Below, in pieces: positions 15,879 through 24,116 of a stretch of 64,000 nucleotides of DNA. A model generated the notes under the pieces. The model did not search any database, was not told the origin of the DNA, and saw only the letters and a program-made list of their open reading frames with translations. The position numbers and the translations under genes were made by a program. The stretch's first letter is position 1. Each line of letters starts with the position of its first letter. The DNA comes from Streptomyces sp. NBC_00154 (lineage in GTDB: Bacteria; Actinomycetota; Actinomycetes; Streptomycetales; Streptomycetaceae): positions 1,618,501 through 1,682,500 of the forward strand of contig NZ_JAPEMI010000001.1 of NCBI RefSeq assembly GCF_026342835.1, in the 5' to 3' direction.

Positions 15879-15956
15879 AGCTCAGATGGATAGCCGGGCC
15901 TCATAGAGCTACGCCCTCCGGAGCCGGGTGCGCAGGTTCGAATCCTGCCGGGGGCA
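15879..15956 (+). other. attR: truncated tRNA-Arg(CCG) 3' half, right end of the AICE
   Basis: From 15916 the sequence is a normal tRNA-Arg(CCG) 3' half: anticodon loop CTCCGGA (15916-15922), T arm GCAGG-TTCGAAT-CCTGC (15932-15948), acceptor strand CGGGGGC (15949-15955) and discriminator A. The 5' half cannot fold: the anticodon 5' arm does not pair and there is no GCCCCCG acceptor strand upstream. A D-arm-like piece AGCTCAGATGGATAG (15879-15893) is present but separated by 13 nt. The intact tRNA should be at the integrase end, left of the window. AICEs are known to use tRNA 3' ends as attB. Confidence 0.82.
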
Positions 15957-15965
15957 CTTCCGGAT

Positions 15966-16007
15966 AGACCCTCTGACCAGCGGAAACGCTGAGCAGAGGG
16001 TCTTTTT
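15966..16007 (+). terminator. Rho-independent terminator of the tRNA-Arg locus
   Basis: AGACCCTCTG (15966-15975) pairs with CAGAGGGTCT (15994-16003). A nested CAGCG-GAAA-CGCTG stem-loop lies inside, and a TTTTT run follows. This is the native downstream terminator of the tRNA gene, left on the chromosomal side of the junction. Confidence 0.88.
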
Positions 16008-16478
16008 CATGCCGTTTTCCTGTCATTGGATCCTGCGGACGGCGGCCAGTGCGCTGTGCACCCCGAGGCCCCCTGGGCGGGCACGGCCGTCAGCGAGCGG
16101 GACACGCAGCCATTCGGCGTCACGCCCGAACAACAGCCGCCCTCACCAACCGCTCCGGTTACGGCCGGAACGGGCCCCGCCGGCTCTCCTGCCGGGGGCA
16201 CTGCAGTTCGGGGGCCAAGCAGGCTCTCTGATCAGGCATGACGCCGGATCGGAGGGCCTGCTGTCGGATACGGGCCGGGCACCGGGTTCCGTCGGGTGGT
16301 CCGGTGGGTCGACGATGACCTTCCGCTTCACCGCACCCACGACCGCGCATCGGCGGTGGAGTGCTGGGTATCGGGTTCGGAGAGACGATGGAGGGACCGC
16401 AGCGAGGCGGAAGGAGCAGCTACGGGCTGGGCCGGACGGAACTGCCGCCGTGGAGGCGAGCGGAAGGGGTGCCCGGGG
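16008..16478. other. Gene-free chromosomal region after the attachment site
   Basis: About 470 bp without a supported gene. Open frames here have no start context or protein character. It holds only the 16-bp tRNA-end repeat at 16187-16202 and presumably the promoter of the phosphatase gene at 16479. Confidence 0.6.
16187..16202 (+). repeat. Second copy of the tRNA-Arg 3'-end 16-mer
   Basis: TCCTGCCGGGGGCACT is identical to the last 16 bp of the attachment core (15943-15958), in the same orientation, 244 bp away. It could be a relic of another integration event or chance in GC-rich DNA. Confidence 0.5.
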
Positions 16479-18593
16479 ATGAGTACGACCGATGCGTTCC
16501 TGGCCGGGCCGGGCCGGCCAGGTGCGGCATCCGCGCCGAGCGGGCTGCTGGATTTGCTGAGCCTGGCTGCGGTGGTACTCGATGACAGTGGGCGGATCGT
16601 CTTCTGGAGCCCGCAGGCGGAGGAGCTGTTCGGGTATACCGCCGAGGAGGCCCTGGGGACGTTCGCGGGCCGGCTGCTGGTGGAGGAACGGCACCTGGAG
16701 ACGGTGATCGAGCTGTTCGCCCGGGTGATGCAGAGCGGGCAGCGCTGGTCGGGGAGTTTCCCGGTCCTGCACCGGGACGGCAGCACGCGGCTGGTGGAAT
16801 TTCGCAACATGCGGCTGCAGGACGACCGCGGAGGCTACTACGCGCTGGGCATTGCCACGGACCAGGCGACGCTGCAGCGCGTGGAGCGGGATCTGGCACT
16901 GTCCATACGGCTGGTCTCCCAGTCCCCCATCGGCCTGGGGGTCATGGACACCGAACTGCGGTACGTGCTGGTCAACCCGGTGCTGGCGCGCGTCGACGGC
17001 CTGCCCGCCGACGAGCAGGTCGGGCGCGCCGTCAGCGAGGCGCTGCCCTTCGCGAACGAGGATTCCATCGAGTCGGACATGCGCCGGGTCCTGGCCACCG
17101 GCATCCCGCTGCTGGACCGGTTCGTCGTCGGCCGTACCCCGGACGAATCCGACCAGGACCATGCCTGGTCGGTGTCCTTCTACCGGCTGGAGGACCCTGG
17201 CGGGCAGGTGCTCGGACTCGCCACCTCGGTGGTGGACGTCACCGAACAGCACCGGGCGGCTACCGACGCCGCCCGGGCACGGCACCGGCTGGCGCTGGTC
17301 GCCGACGCGTCGGTCCGGGTCGGCACCACCCTCGATCTGGGACAGACCGCCCGGGAGTTGGCCGAGGTCTGTGTGCCACAGGTGGCCGACGTGGCCACGG
17401 TGGATGTACTGGACAGCATCCTGCACGGCCACCGCAGCAGCGGGGGTGCGGTCGGCGCGGCACGGTTCAGGGCACTGGCGGTGGCGTCGGCCCACCCCAC
17501 CATGGCCACTCACGCCGTCGATCCCACCGGCGACTACGCCCAGTACGACGCCAACCGTCTGATCACCCAGTGCGTCAACACCCGCCGGCCCGTCCTCAAG
17601 ACCGATGTGACGGGCCAGGATCTGCGCCGCGTCGCCCGGGACGACGAATGCGCGGCGCTGCTGGCGGCAGCCGGAGTGCACTCCTACCTCGCGGTGCCGC
17701 TGATCGCCCGTGGCGAGGTGATCGGCGCCGTGGGCCTCATGCGCGCCGACAACCCGAGGCCCTTCGACGAGGACGACGTCGTCCTGGCCGGGGAGCTGGC
17801 TGCCCGCGCGGCGGTATGCATCGACAACGCACGCCTGTTCCAGAGCCAGCGGCACGCCGCCCTGACCCTCCAGCGCAGCCTGCTGCCCGAACGGCCGGCC
17901 GACCAACCCGGTCTGAAGATCGCCACCCGCTACCAGCCCGCGGGCGCCACCAGTGAGATCGGCGGCGACTGGTTCGACGTCATCCCACTGGCCGACGACA
18001 AGACCGCCCTGGTCATCGGCGATGTCATGGGCAGCGGTATCGACGCCGCCGCCACCATGGGCCAGCTGCGCACCTCCACCCGCACGCTGACACAGCTCGA
18101 CCTCGATCCCGACCACGTCCTGCACTATCTCGACCGGGCCACCGCCGGCATCGAACACACCATCGCCACCTGTGCCTACGCCGTGTTCAACCCCCGCAAC
18201 GGCACGTGCGACATCTCGCTGGCCGGGCACCTGCCGCCGGTCCTCATGCGACCGGGTCGCACCCCCGAACTGCTCGACCTGCCCACCGGCGCTCCGCTCG
18301 GCGTGGGCGGGGTCCCGTTCAGTACCACCCGCCTCGGCCTCGCCCCCGGTGACCAGCTGGTCCTGTACACGGATGGCCTGGTCGAGACCCGCGACCAGGC
18401 CATCGACGATCGGCTGGATCTCCTGCTGTCGCTGCTCGCGGGTCCGCACCGCGATCTTGAGGAGACCTGCGACCTGCTCCTGCGGGCGCTGCGCCGGCCC
18501 GGCGACCACGATGACGTGGCCCTGCTCATCGCCCGGCTGCCTGCCGCGGAGCCCGGAGACCCTCAGCCCACCGGCAACCCCGGCGCCGGGTAG
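16479..18593 (+). CDS. PAS-GAF-PP2C phosphatase (SpoIIE/RsbU type)
   Basis: 704 residues from ATG 16479 (GGAAGGGG upstream). Domains in order: PAS at about 25-130 (LAAVVLDDSGRIVFWSPQAE), a second PAS near 135-260 (QSPIGLGVMDTELRYVLVNP), GAF near 285-450 (LDLGQTARELAEVCVPQVAD) and the SpoIIE/PP2C domain from about 470 (LQRSLLPERPADQPGLKIAT, EIGGDWFDVIPLADDK, VIGDVMGSGIDAAATM, DDVALLIARLP). The metal-binding aspartates of GGDWFD and GDVMG are present. Such enzymes dephosphorylate anti-anti-sigma factors in sigma-B-like switches of streptomycetes. There is no partner gene nearby. It converges on glyA with a 31-nt overlap of coding ends. Confidence 0.88.
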   Translation: MSTTDAFLAGPGRPGAASAPSGLLDLLSLAAVVLDDSGRIVFWSPQAEELFGYTAEEALGTFAGRLLVEERHLETVIELFARVMQSGQRWSGSFPVLHRDGSTRLVEFRNMRLQDDRGGYYALGIATDQATLQRVERDLALSIRLVSQSPIGLGVMDTELRYVLVNPVLARVDGLPADEQVGRAVSEALPFANEDSIESDMRRVLATGIPLLDRFVVGRTPDESDQDHAWSVSFYRLEDPGGQVLGLATSVVDVTEQHRAATDAARARHRLALVADASVRVGTTLDLGQTARELAEVCVPQVADVATVDVLDSILHGHRSSGGAVGAARFRALAVASAHPTMATHAVDPTGDYAQYDANRLITQCVNTRRPVLKTDVTGQDLRRVARDDECAALLAAAGVHSYLAVPLIARGEVIGAVGLMRADNPRPFDEDDVVLAGELAARAAVCIDNARLFQSQRHAALTLQRSLLPERPADQPGLKIATRYQPAGATSEIGGDWFDVIPLADDKTALVIGDVMGSGIDAAATMGQLRTSTRTLTQLDLDPDHVLHYLDRATAGIEHTIATCAYAVFNPRNGTCDISLAGHLPPVLMRPGRTPELLDLPTGAPLGVGGVPFSTTRLGLAPGDQLVLYTDGLVETRDQAIDDRLDLLLSLLAGPHRDLEETCDLLLRALRRPGDHDDVALLIARLPAAEPGDPQPTGNPGAG

Positions 18594-19837
18594 GCGTCCA
18601 TCAGGTTCTTCACGTCGGCGCGCACCTTGGTGACCGTCGCCTCGTCGTCCGTACGCACCGCCTCCACCACCCGGGCGATCCACTCCGCGACCGTGCCCAT
18701 CTCGGATGCGGGGATCCCGCGAGAGGTCAGGGCCGGGGTGCCGATGCGGATGCCGGACGGGTCGAAGGGCTTGCGGGGGTCGTAGGGGACCGCGTTGTAG
18801 TTGACGACGATCCCCGCCCGGTCCAGGGCCTTCGCCGCGATCTTGCCGGGCACGTCCTTGCCGGTGAGGTCGATCAGCAGAAGGTGGTTGTCCGTGCCGC
18901 CGGAGACCAGGTCGAAGCCCCGGGACGCCAGCTCCTCGCCGAGGGCGCGGGCGTTGGCGACCACCTGGTGGGCGTAGGCACTGAAGTCGGTGGTTGCGGC
19001 TTCCTTGAGCGCTACTGCGATCGCTGCCGTCGTCTGGTTGTGCGGGCCGCCCTGGAGGCCGGGGAAGACGGCGCGGTCGATGGCACGGGCGTGTTCCGCC
19101 CGGCTCAGCAGCATCGCGCCGCGCGGGCCGCGCAGCGTCTTGTGGGTGGTGGTGGAGACCACGTCGGCGTGCGGGGCGGGTGAGGGGTGGGCGCCGCCCG
19201 CGATCAGGCCGGCGATGTGGGCGATGTCGGCGACCAGGACCGCGCCGACCTCATGGGCGATCTCGGCGAAGCCGGCGAAGTCGATCGTCCGGGGTACGGC
19301 GGTGCCGCCGCAGAAGATCACCTTGGGGCGCTCGGCGCGGGCCAGGTCGCGGACCTCGTCCAGGTCGATCCGGCCCGTGTCGCGCCGGACGCCGTACTGC
19401 ACCCCGCGGAACCAGGTGCCGGTCGCCGAGACGCCCCAGCCGTGCGTGAGGTGACCACCCATCGGCAGCGACATGCCGAGCACGGTGTCACCGGGCTGGA
19501 GGAACGCCAGGTACACGGCGAGGTTGGCGGGCGAGCCGGAGTACGGCTGCACATTGGCGTGGTCCATGCGGAAGAGGGACGTGGCCCGTTCGACGGCCAC
19601 CGTCTCCACCTGGTCGATGATCTGCTGGCCTTCGTAGTACCGCTTGCCGGGGTAGCCCTCGGAGTACTTGTTCTGGAGGACCGTGCCGGACGCCTCCAGA
19701 ACCGCTGCGGAGACGTAGTTCTCACTGGGGATCAGGCGCAGGGTGTCGGCCTGCAGCTGCTCCTCCGCGGTGATGAGGGCGGCGAGCTCCGGGTCGGCGG
19801 CGGTAAGGGCGGGGCGGTGGTTCTCGGGTGTCGTCAC
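18563..19837 (-). CDS. glyA: Serine hydroxymethyltransferase
   Basis: 424 residues, PLP fold type I, interconverting serine and glycine with transfer of a one-carbon unit to tetrahydrofolate. Family signatures: RLIPSENYVSAAVLEASGT, NKYSEGYPGKRYYEGQQIID, the PLP lysine in STTTHKTLRGPRGAML, and GLQGGPHNQTTAAIAVALKE. GTG 19837 is taken as start because GGGAG lies 6 nt upstream. An ATG 24 nt further up is possible but has no ribosome site. It is monocistronic. The ~170-nt leader upstream holds two perfect hairpins, annotated separately. Length is normal for the family. Confidence 0.95.
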   Translation of the reverse strand: MTTPENHRPALTAADPELAALITAEEQLQADTLRLIPSENYVSAAVLEASGTVLQNKYSEGYPGKRYYEGQQIIDQVETVAVERATSLFRMDHANVQPYSGSPANLAVYLAFLQPGDTVLGMSLPMGGHLTHGWGVSATGTWFRGVQYGVRRDTGRIDLDEVRDLARAERPKVIFCGGTAVPRTIDFAGFAEIAHEVGAVLVADIAHIAGLIAGGAHPSPAPHADVVSTTTHKTLRGPRGAMLLSRAEHARAIDRAVFPGLQGGPHNQTTAAIAVALKEAATTDFSAYAHQVVANARALGEELASRGFDLVSGGTDNHLLLIDLTGKDVPGKIAAKALDRAGIVVNYNAVPYDPRKPFDPSGIRIGTPALTSRGIPASEMGTVAEWIARVVEAVRTDDEATVTKVRADVKNLMDAYPAPGLPVG

Positions 19838-19913
19838 AGGGTTCTCCCGGGTCTGGCGCATTGCTGCGGCGTGGACCCGGATGCCCAGGCGGACGGCTCT
19901 CCGGCGGTGACGC

Positions 19914-19980
19914 CTCCGGGCAGGCCCGGAGTGTGCCGCTTCCTCGTGGTCGATTCCACGGAGCACCCCTGCCGGGGTGC
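19914..19980 (-). promoter_or_regulatory. Structured 5' leader of glyA
   Basis: Two perfect hairpins: CTCCGGGC-AG-GCCCGGAG (19914-19931) and GCACCCC-TGCC-GGGGTGC (19963-19980). A TAAACT hexamer on the minus strand (20002-20007) could be the -10. The sequence does not match the glycine riboswitch consensus as I remember it. Whether it is a regulatory RNA is open. Confidence 0.45.
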
Positions 19981-20134
19981 GCGCCAGTCGCGGCGTCTCG
20001 AAGTTTACCGACGGATGACGGATCCGGGGCGGATTCGGGGCGAATACGCCCGATTGACATGGTTCGTGGCGGCGAGGATGGTGGTGAAGCCGGGCGCGGT
20101 CAGGGGTGTCGTGCCCAACGGTTGGGGGGCCGGG

Positions 20135-21760
20135 ATGAGTTGGGACGATCAGGTTTTCCGACCGGGCTCGGTTCCTCCCGTACCGCCACCGCCTTCCCGG
20201 CCGCCCACCGTGGGGCCGCCGCCACCGGGCGCCGCGCTGCGTGCCGTGGCCGCCGGGTTGCTCAATCTCACCGGTCTCGGACTCGGCCATGTCCTGACGG
20301 GACGGTGGTTCAGAGCCGTTCTGTGCTGAGTGGCGACGGGTGTGCTGCTGCTCGTGGCGCTCCCCGCCGATCCCGGCGGCGTGGCCACGGGTCCGGTCGT
20401 CGGGTATGTGCTCGTGCTGGTGGCGGCCACCGTGGACGGGGCGCGGATCGCGCGGCGTACCGCTGTCGGCGGGTCGTGGCGGCCGGTGGCGGCGGCCGGG
20501 GTCGGACTGGTGCTGCTGGCGGCGCCGGCGGGCGGCATGGTGCTCTACGGCTCCGCGCAGGACGAGGCGGTCGAACAGATGCTGCTCGACCGGCTGGGCG
20601 AGAGCGACCGGACCGTGCGGGCCGCCTCGGGCCGGACCTTCGATGCCGCCCGGGCCGACTACCGTTCCGCCCTTGCCGTCTACCGCGATCTCGGTGAGGA
20701 GCATGCGGGGTCGAGGGCGGGGAAGCTCGTGCCGGGGCGGCTGAACGCGTACTACGAGGCGGTCGCCGCTCCGTACCGGCAGGGCAGGTACTGCGAGGCC
20801 GTGGCGCCGCTGACGTATCTGCGGACCGTGCCCGATTCGATCGACCCGAAGCTGCTGGGCGACCTCGCCGGCTGGCCCGACGGTCCGCTGGCCACCTCGC
20901 TGTACGCGTGCGGGGTGTCGAAGCTGGGTGGCTCGGCCGTGGGGTCGTCGGGTGGCGAGCTGGCCGAGCTGCTGCGTACGTTCCCCGGCTCGGCGCAGGC
21001 CGGGAAGGTGGGTCCGGCGGTCTCCGAGAAGATCGCAGAGCAGGCCCGGGCGGTGAGCGGGAGCAGGCCCTGCCCGGCCACCGAGACGCTGCGCGGGCTC
21101 CGGGCGAGCGTGGCGTCGATGCCGGAGGAGTCGGTCTCCGCCCGGGCCGGGGAGGCCGACCGGGGGATCCGGAACGGCATGTACGCCTGCGGGGTGGACC
21201 AGTTCCAGAACAAGCAGTTCACCGAGGCGCGGAAGACCCTGACGGAGTTCGCCACCACTTACGAGAAGGACAGGCGCAGGGCTCGGGCCCGGGACATCGC
21301 CATCGCCGCGGAGATCGCCGACGACCGGCCGGCGGCGGGCAAGCGGCTGCCGCCGGCCGGACGTCCGGGCGGGTCCCGGATGGAACTCGTCATCAGCAAC
21401 GACGCCCCGAGCGGTGTCGAGATCCTCTACACCGGCCCGGTCACCGGCCGCGTCACGCTCAAGGCGTGCGGCAGTTGCAAGCGGTACGGGACGGAGGCGT
21501 CCGGGTCGGTGCTCGCCTGCAAGGCCGGCGGCAGGAGCTATCCGGAGGTGCGGTTGCGGCTTCCGGCGGGCGAGTACCACTTCCTGTACAAGCACGGCAC
21601 GGGCGCGAGCGCGAACGTCGACAGCTACTCGTCCGGGTCGCGCATCAAGCCCGGCTACACATACACGAGTTGTACGTACGTCGTTGAGAGTGCGTACGGG
21701 CTCGGCCTGCCCTCACCGTCCGATCCGATCACCTTTTCTCCCGCGCCCTCTTCTCGGTGA
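20135..21760 (+). pseudogene. Secreted/membrane TPR-like protein gene with one in-frame stop
   Basis: A 541-codon frame opens at ATG 20135 (MSWDDQVFRPGSVPPVPPPP), with a proline-rich start and a hydrophobic LTGLGLGHVLTGRWFRAVLC. It then hits TGA at 20327-20329 and continues in the same frame with VATGVLLLVALPADPGGVAT, membrane helices and a long helical ectodomain. The C-terminal beta domain contains CGSCKRYGTEASG. A Trp codon TGG at that position would restore a continuous transmembrane helix, so a single G-to-A change explains it. The GTG right after the stop has no ribosome site. TTGACA (20054-20059) may belong to its promoter. Confidence 0.72.
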
Positions 21761-21845
21761 ACCGGTCGTCGATACCGGGACGGTCGGATCCGGACAGGCG
21801 CATTCCTTCCCTTATCGACCTGAACTGCCCGTTTCTCAGCGCCTC

Positions 21846-21933
21846 TTGACAGTTTCTTGGTGAATGCATGCCCCTTACGTAAAGGGTTCCTCGCCAGAGT
21901 GACGGATTACATGTGCGCATCATCCGGCACATG
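21846..21933 (+). promoter_or_regulatory. Candidate promoter/operator region of the sedolisin gene
   Basis: TTGACA (21846-21851), a near-palindrome CCCTTACGTAAAGGG (21872-21886) and an inverted repeat CATGTGC-N10-GCACATG (21910-21916, 21927-21933) lie in the 208-bp gap before the ATG at 21969. Which of these is used is not decidable by eye. Confidence 0.4.
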
Positions 21934-21968
21934 CTCCACACGCGAAGAACCACATCGCAGGGGGTTAC

Positions 21969-23912
21969 ATGAGAATCAGCCGCGCCAGACGTCGCGCCGG
22001 GCTGAGCATGGCAGCGACACTGCCGCTGCTCGCCGGTGCACTCGCCCTCGGCATACCGTCCGCCAGTGCGGACTCCGCGCCCGGCGGGCGCGACGCACTG
22101 CAGGGCACCAAGCCGGCCTGGGCGACCGCCCAGGCCGATCAGGGTGCCACGGCCGACAGCGGCAAGGTGAGTGTCCGGGTCCATCTGGCCGGGCGGGACG
22201 CGCAGGGTCTGGCCGCCTACGCCGCCGCCGTATCCGACCCGCACTCCTCCTCGTACGGGAAGTATCTGAGCGCCGAGGAGGCACAGGCCCGGTTCGGGGC
22301 GACCCAGCAGCAGATCGACCAGGTCAGCCAGTGGCTGAAGTCGAACGGTCTGACCGTCACCGGTGCCAACCAGCACTACGTCTCCGCCACCGGCGATGTC
22401 GCCGCGGCCGAGAAGGCGTTCAGCACCCAGCTGCGCAACTACCGCAAGGGCAGCCGGAGCTATCGCGCCCCGTCCTCGACGGCCTCCGTGCCGGCCGGGC
22501 TGAGCGACTCGGTCCTGGCGGTCTCCGGTCTGGACAACGCGCCGCACAAGTCGAGCCACGACGAGACGCTGCCGCCGCCGGACGCGGTGTTCCGCAACGC
22601 GGGCCCCTTCTCCTCGTACTTCGGCTCGAGGACCGCGGAGTCGCTGCCGAGCGCGTACGGGACCAAGGTGCCGTACGCGGTCAAGGGCTACACCGGCAAG
22701 CAGCTGCGTGCCGCGTACGGTGCGGGCAGCTGGACCGGCAAGGGCGTGACCGTCGCGATCACCGACGCGTACGCCTCGCCGACCATCGCCAAGGACGCCT
22801 CCGAATACGCCAGGCGCAACGGTGACGCCCCGTACCGCAGCGGGCAGCTCCGCCAGGTGCTGCCGGCCGACTACACGAAGACCGAGGAGTGCGGGGCGTC
22901 CGGCTGGTACGGCGAGGAGACCCTCGACGTCGAGGCCGTGCACGCCGTCGCGCCCGCCGCGGACATCGTGTACGTGGGCGGCGCCTCCTGCTACGACGCC
23001 GACCTGCTGGACTCGCTCAACAAGATCGTCGACCACCGGCTGGCCGACATCGTCTCCAACTCCTGGGGCGACATCGAGGCCAACGAGACCCCGGACGTCG
23101 CGGCCGCGTACGACCAGGTGTTCAAGATGGGCGCGGTCGAGGGCATCGGCTTCTACTTCTCCTCCGGTGACGCGGGCGACAACGTCGCGTCCACCGGCAC
23201 GAAGCAGATCGACGTCCCGTCCAACTCCGCCTGGGTGACGTCGGTCGGCGGCACCTCGCTGGCCGTCGGCAAGCACGACGCGTACCAGTGGGAGACCGGC
23301 TGGGGCACGCTGAAGGCGTCCCTCGCGGCCGACGGCAAGAGCTGGACCGGCTTCCCCGGCGCCTACACCTCGGGTGCGGGCGGTGGCACCAGCTCGACCG
23401 TGAAGCAGCCGTCCTACCAGCGTGGGATCGTCCCGGACGCGCTCGCGCAGGCGAACGGCAAGCGCCGGATGCGTACCGCCCCGGACATCGCGGCGGTCGC
23501 CGACCCGAACACCGGCTTCCTGGTCGGCCAGACCCAGACGCTGCCCGACGGCTCGCTCGGCTACGACGAGTACCGCATCGGCGGTACGTCACTGGCGGCC
23601 CCGGTCATCGCGGGCGTCCAGGCCCTCGCGCAGCAGGCCCAGCACGGCCGGCCGCTCGGCTTCGCCAACCCGGCGATCTATGCCCGGTACGGCTCGACGA
23701 CGTACCACGACGTCACCGACCACCCGCTGGGCGCAGGCCGTGACCTCGCGGTGGCCCGGGTCGACTTCGCCAACGGCTTCGACGCGGCGGACGGTCTGCT
23801 GACGTCGGTGCGGAGCCTCGGCAAGGACGCCTCACTCAAGGCGGTCAAGGGATACGACGACGTGACGGGTGTCGGGACTCCGGCGGCCGGCTACATCAAC
23901 TCGTACCGCTGA
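21969..23912 (+). CDS. Secreted sedolisin-family (S53) serine-carboxyl protease
   Basis: 647 residues. A Sec signal peptide (MRISRARRRAGLSMAATLPL with hydrophobic core to about 30, cleavage near ASA-DS) is followed by a pro-kumamolisin activation domain (about 60-200). The catalytic domain carries Glu316 and Asp320 in GEETLD, oxyanion Asp401 in SSGDAGD and nucleophile Ser541 in GGTSLAAP. The C-terminal calcium-site segment DVTGVGTPAAGYINS is complete. S53 enzymes are acid-active extracellular endopeptidases or tripeptidyl peptidases. AGGGGG lies upstream of the ATG. A strong terminator follows, so it is a single-gene unit. Confidence 0.93.
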   Translation: MRISRARRRAGLSMAATLPLLAGALALGIPSASADSAPGGRDALQGTKPAWATAQADQGATADSGKVSVRVHLAGRDAQGLAAYAAAVSDPHSSSYGKYLSAEEAQARFGATQQQIDQVSQWLKSNGLTVTGANQHYVSATGDVAAAEKAFSTQLRNYRKGSRSYRAPSSTASVPAGLSDSVLAVSGLDNAPHKSSHDETLPPPDAVFRNAGPFSSYFGSRTAESLPSAYGTKVPYAVKGYTGKQLRAAYGAGSWTGKGVTVAITDAYASPTIAKDASEYARRNGDAPYRSGQLRQVLPADYTKTEECGASGWYGEETLDVEAVHAVAPAADIVYVGGASCYDADLLDSLNKIVDHRLADIVSNSWGDIEANETPDVAAAYDQVFKMGAVEGIGFYFSSGDAGDNVASTGTKQIDVPSNSAWVTSVGGTSLAVGKHDAYQWETGWGTLKASLAADGKSWTGFPGAYTSGAGGGTSSTVKQPSYQRGIVPDALAQANGKRRMRTAPDIAAVADPNTGFLVGQTQTLPDGSLGYDEYRIGGTSLAAPVIAGVQALAQQAQHGRPLGFANPAIYARYGSTTYHDVTDHPLGAGRDLAVARVDFANGFDAADGLLTSVRSLGKDASLKAVKGYDDVTGVGTPAAGYINSYR

Positions 23913-23937
23913 CACCGACGCACAGGATCGACGTGTA

Positions 23938-23967
23938 GCTGCCCCGGGGCTTCGGCCCCGGGGCAGC
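23938..23967. terminator. Terminator after the sedolisin gene
   Basis: GCTGCCCCGGGGC, a TTCG tetraloop, and the exact complement. The 13-bp perfect stem lies 26 nt after the stop codon and has no T tract, as is common in Streptomyces. Confidence 0.82.
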
Positions 23968-24116
23968 AGTGTGTGCGGGCCGACCTCAACTGATGCACTC
24001 CGGCGCAGAGGTCGTGATCACGCCGCTGACACCCTTCTGCCCCGCCTGTCGGCGCCCAGCGCCCGGAGGCGGGGTGCGGTATCCGTTCCCAGTGACCAGC
24101 CGCTGCGGGACAGCCC

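Noticed and set aside
15879-15956. Functional tRNA-Arg gene
   Set aside because: The 5' acceptor strand and anticodon 5' arm are missing, so only the attachment half is present.
19914-19980. Glycine riboswitch
   Set aside because: The conserved aptamer words as I remember them are not present, so only a structured leader is reported.
20330-21760. Independent gene starting at GTG 20330
   Set aside because: The GTG directly follows the in-frame TGA, lacks a ribosome site, and the upstream frame continues the same protein. A broken single gene explains it better.
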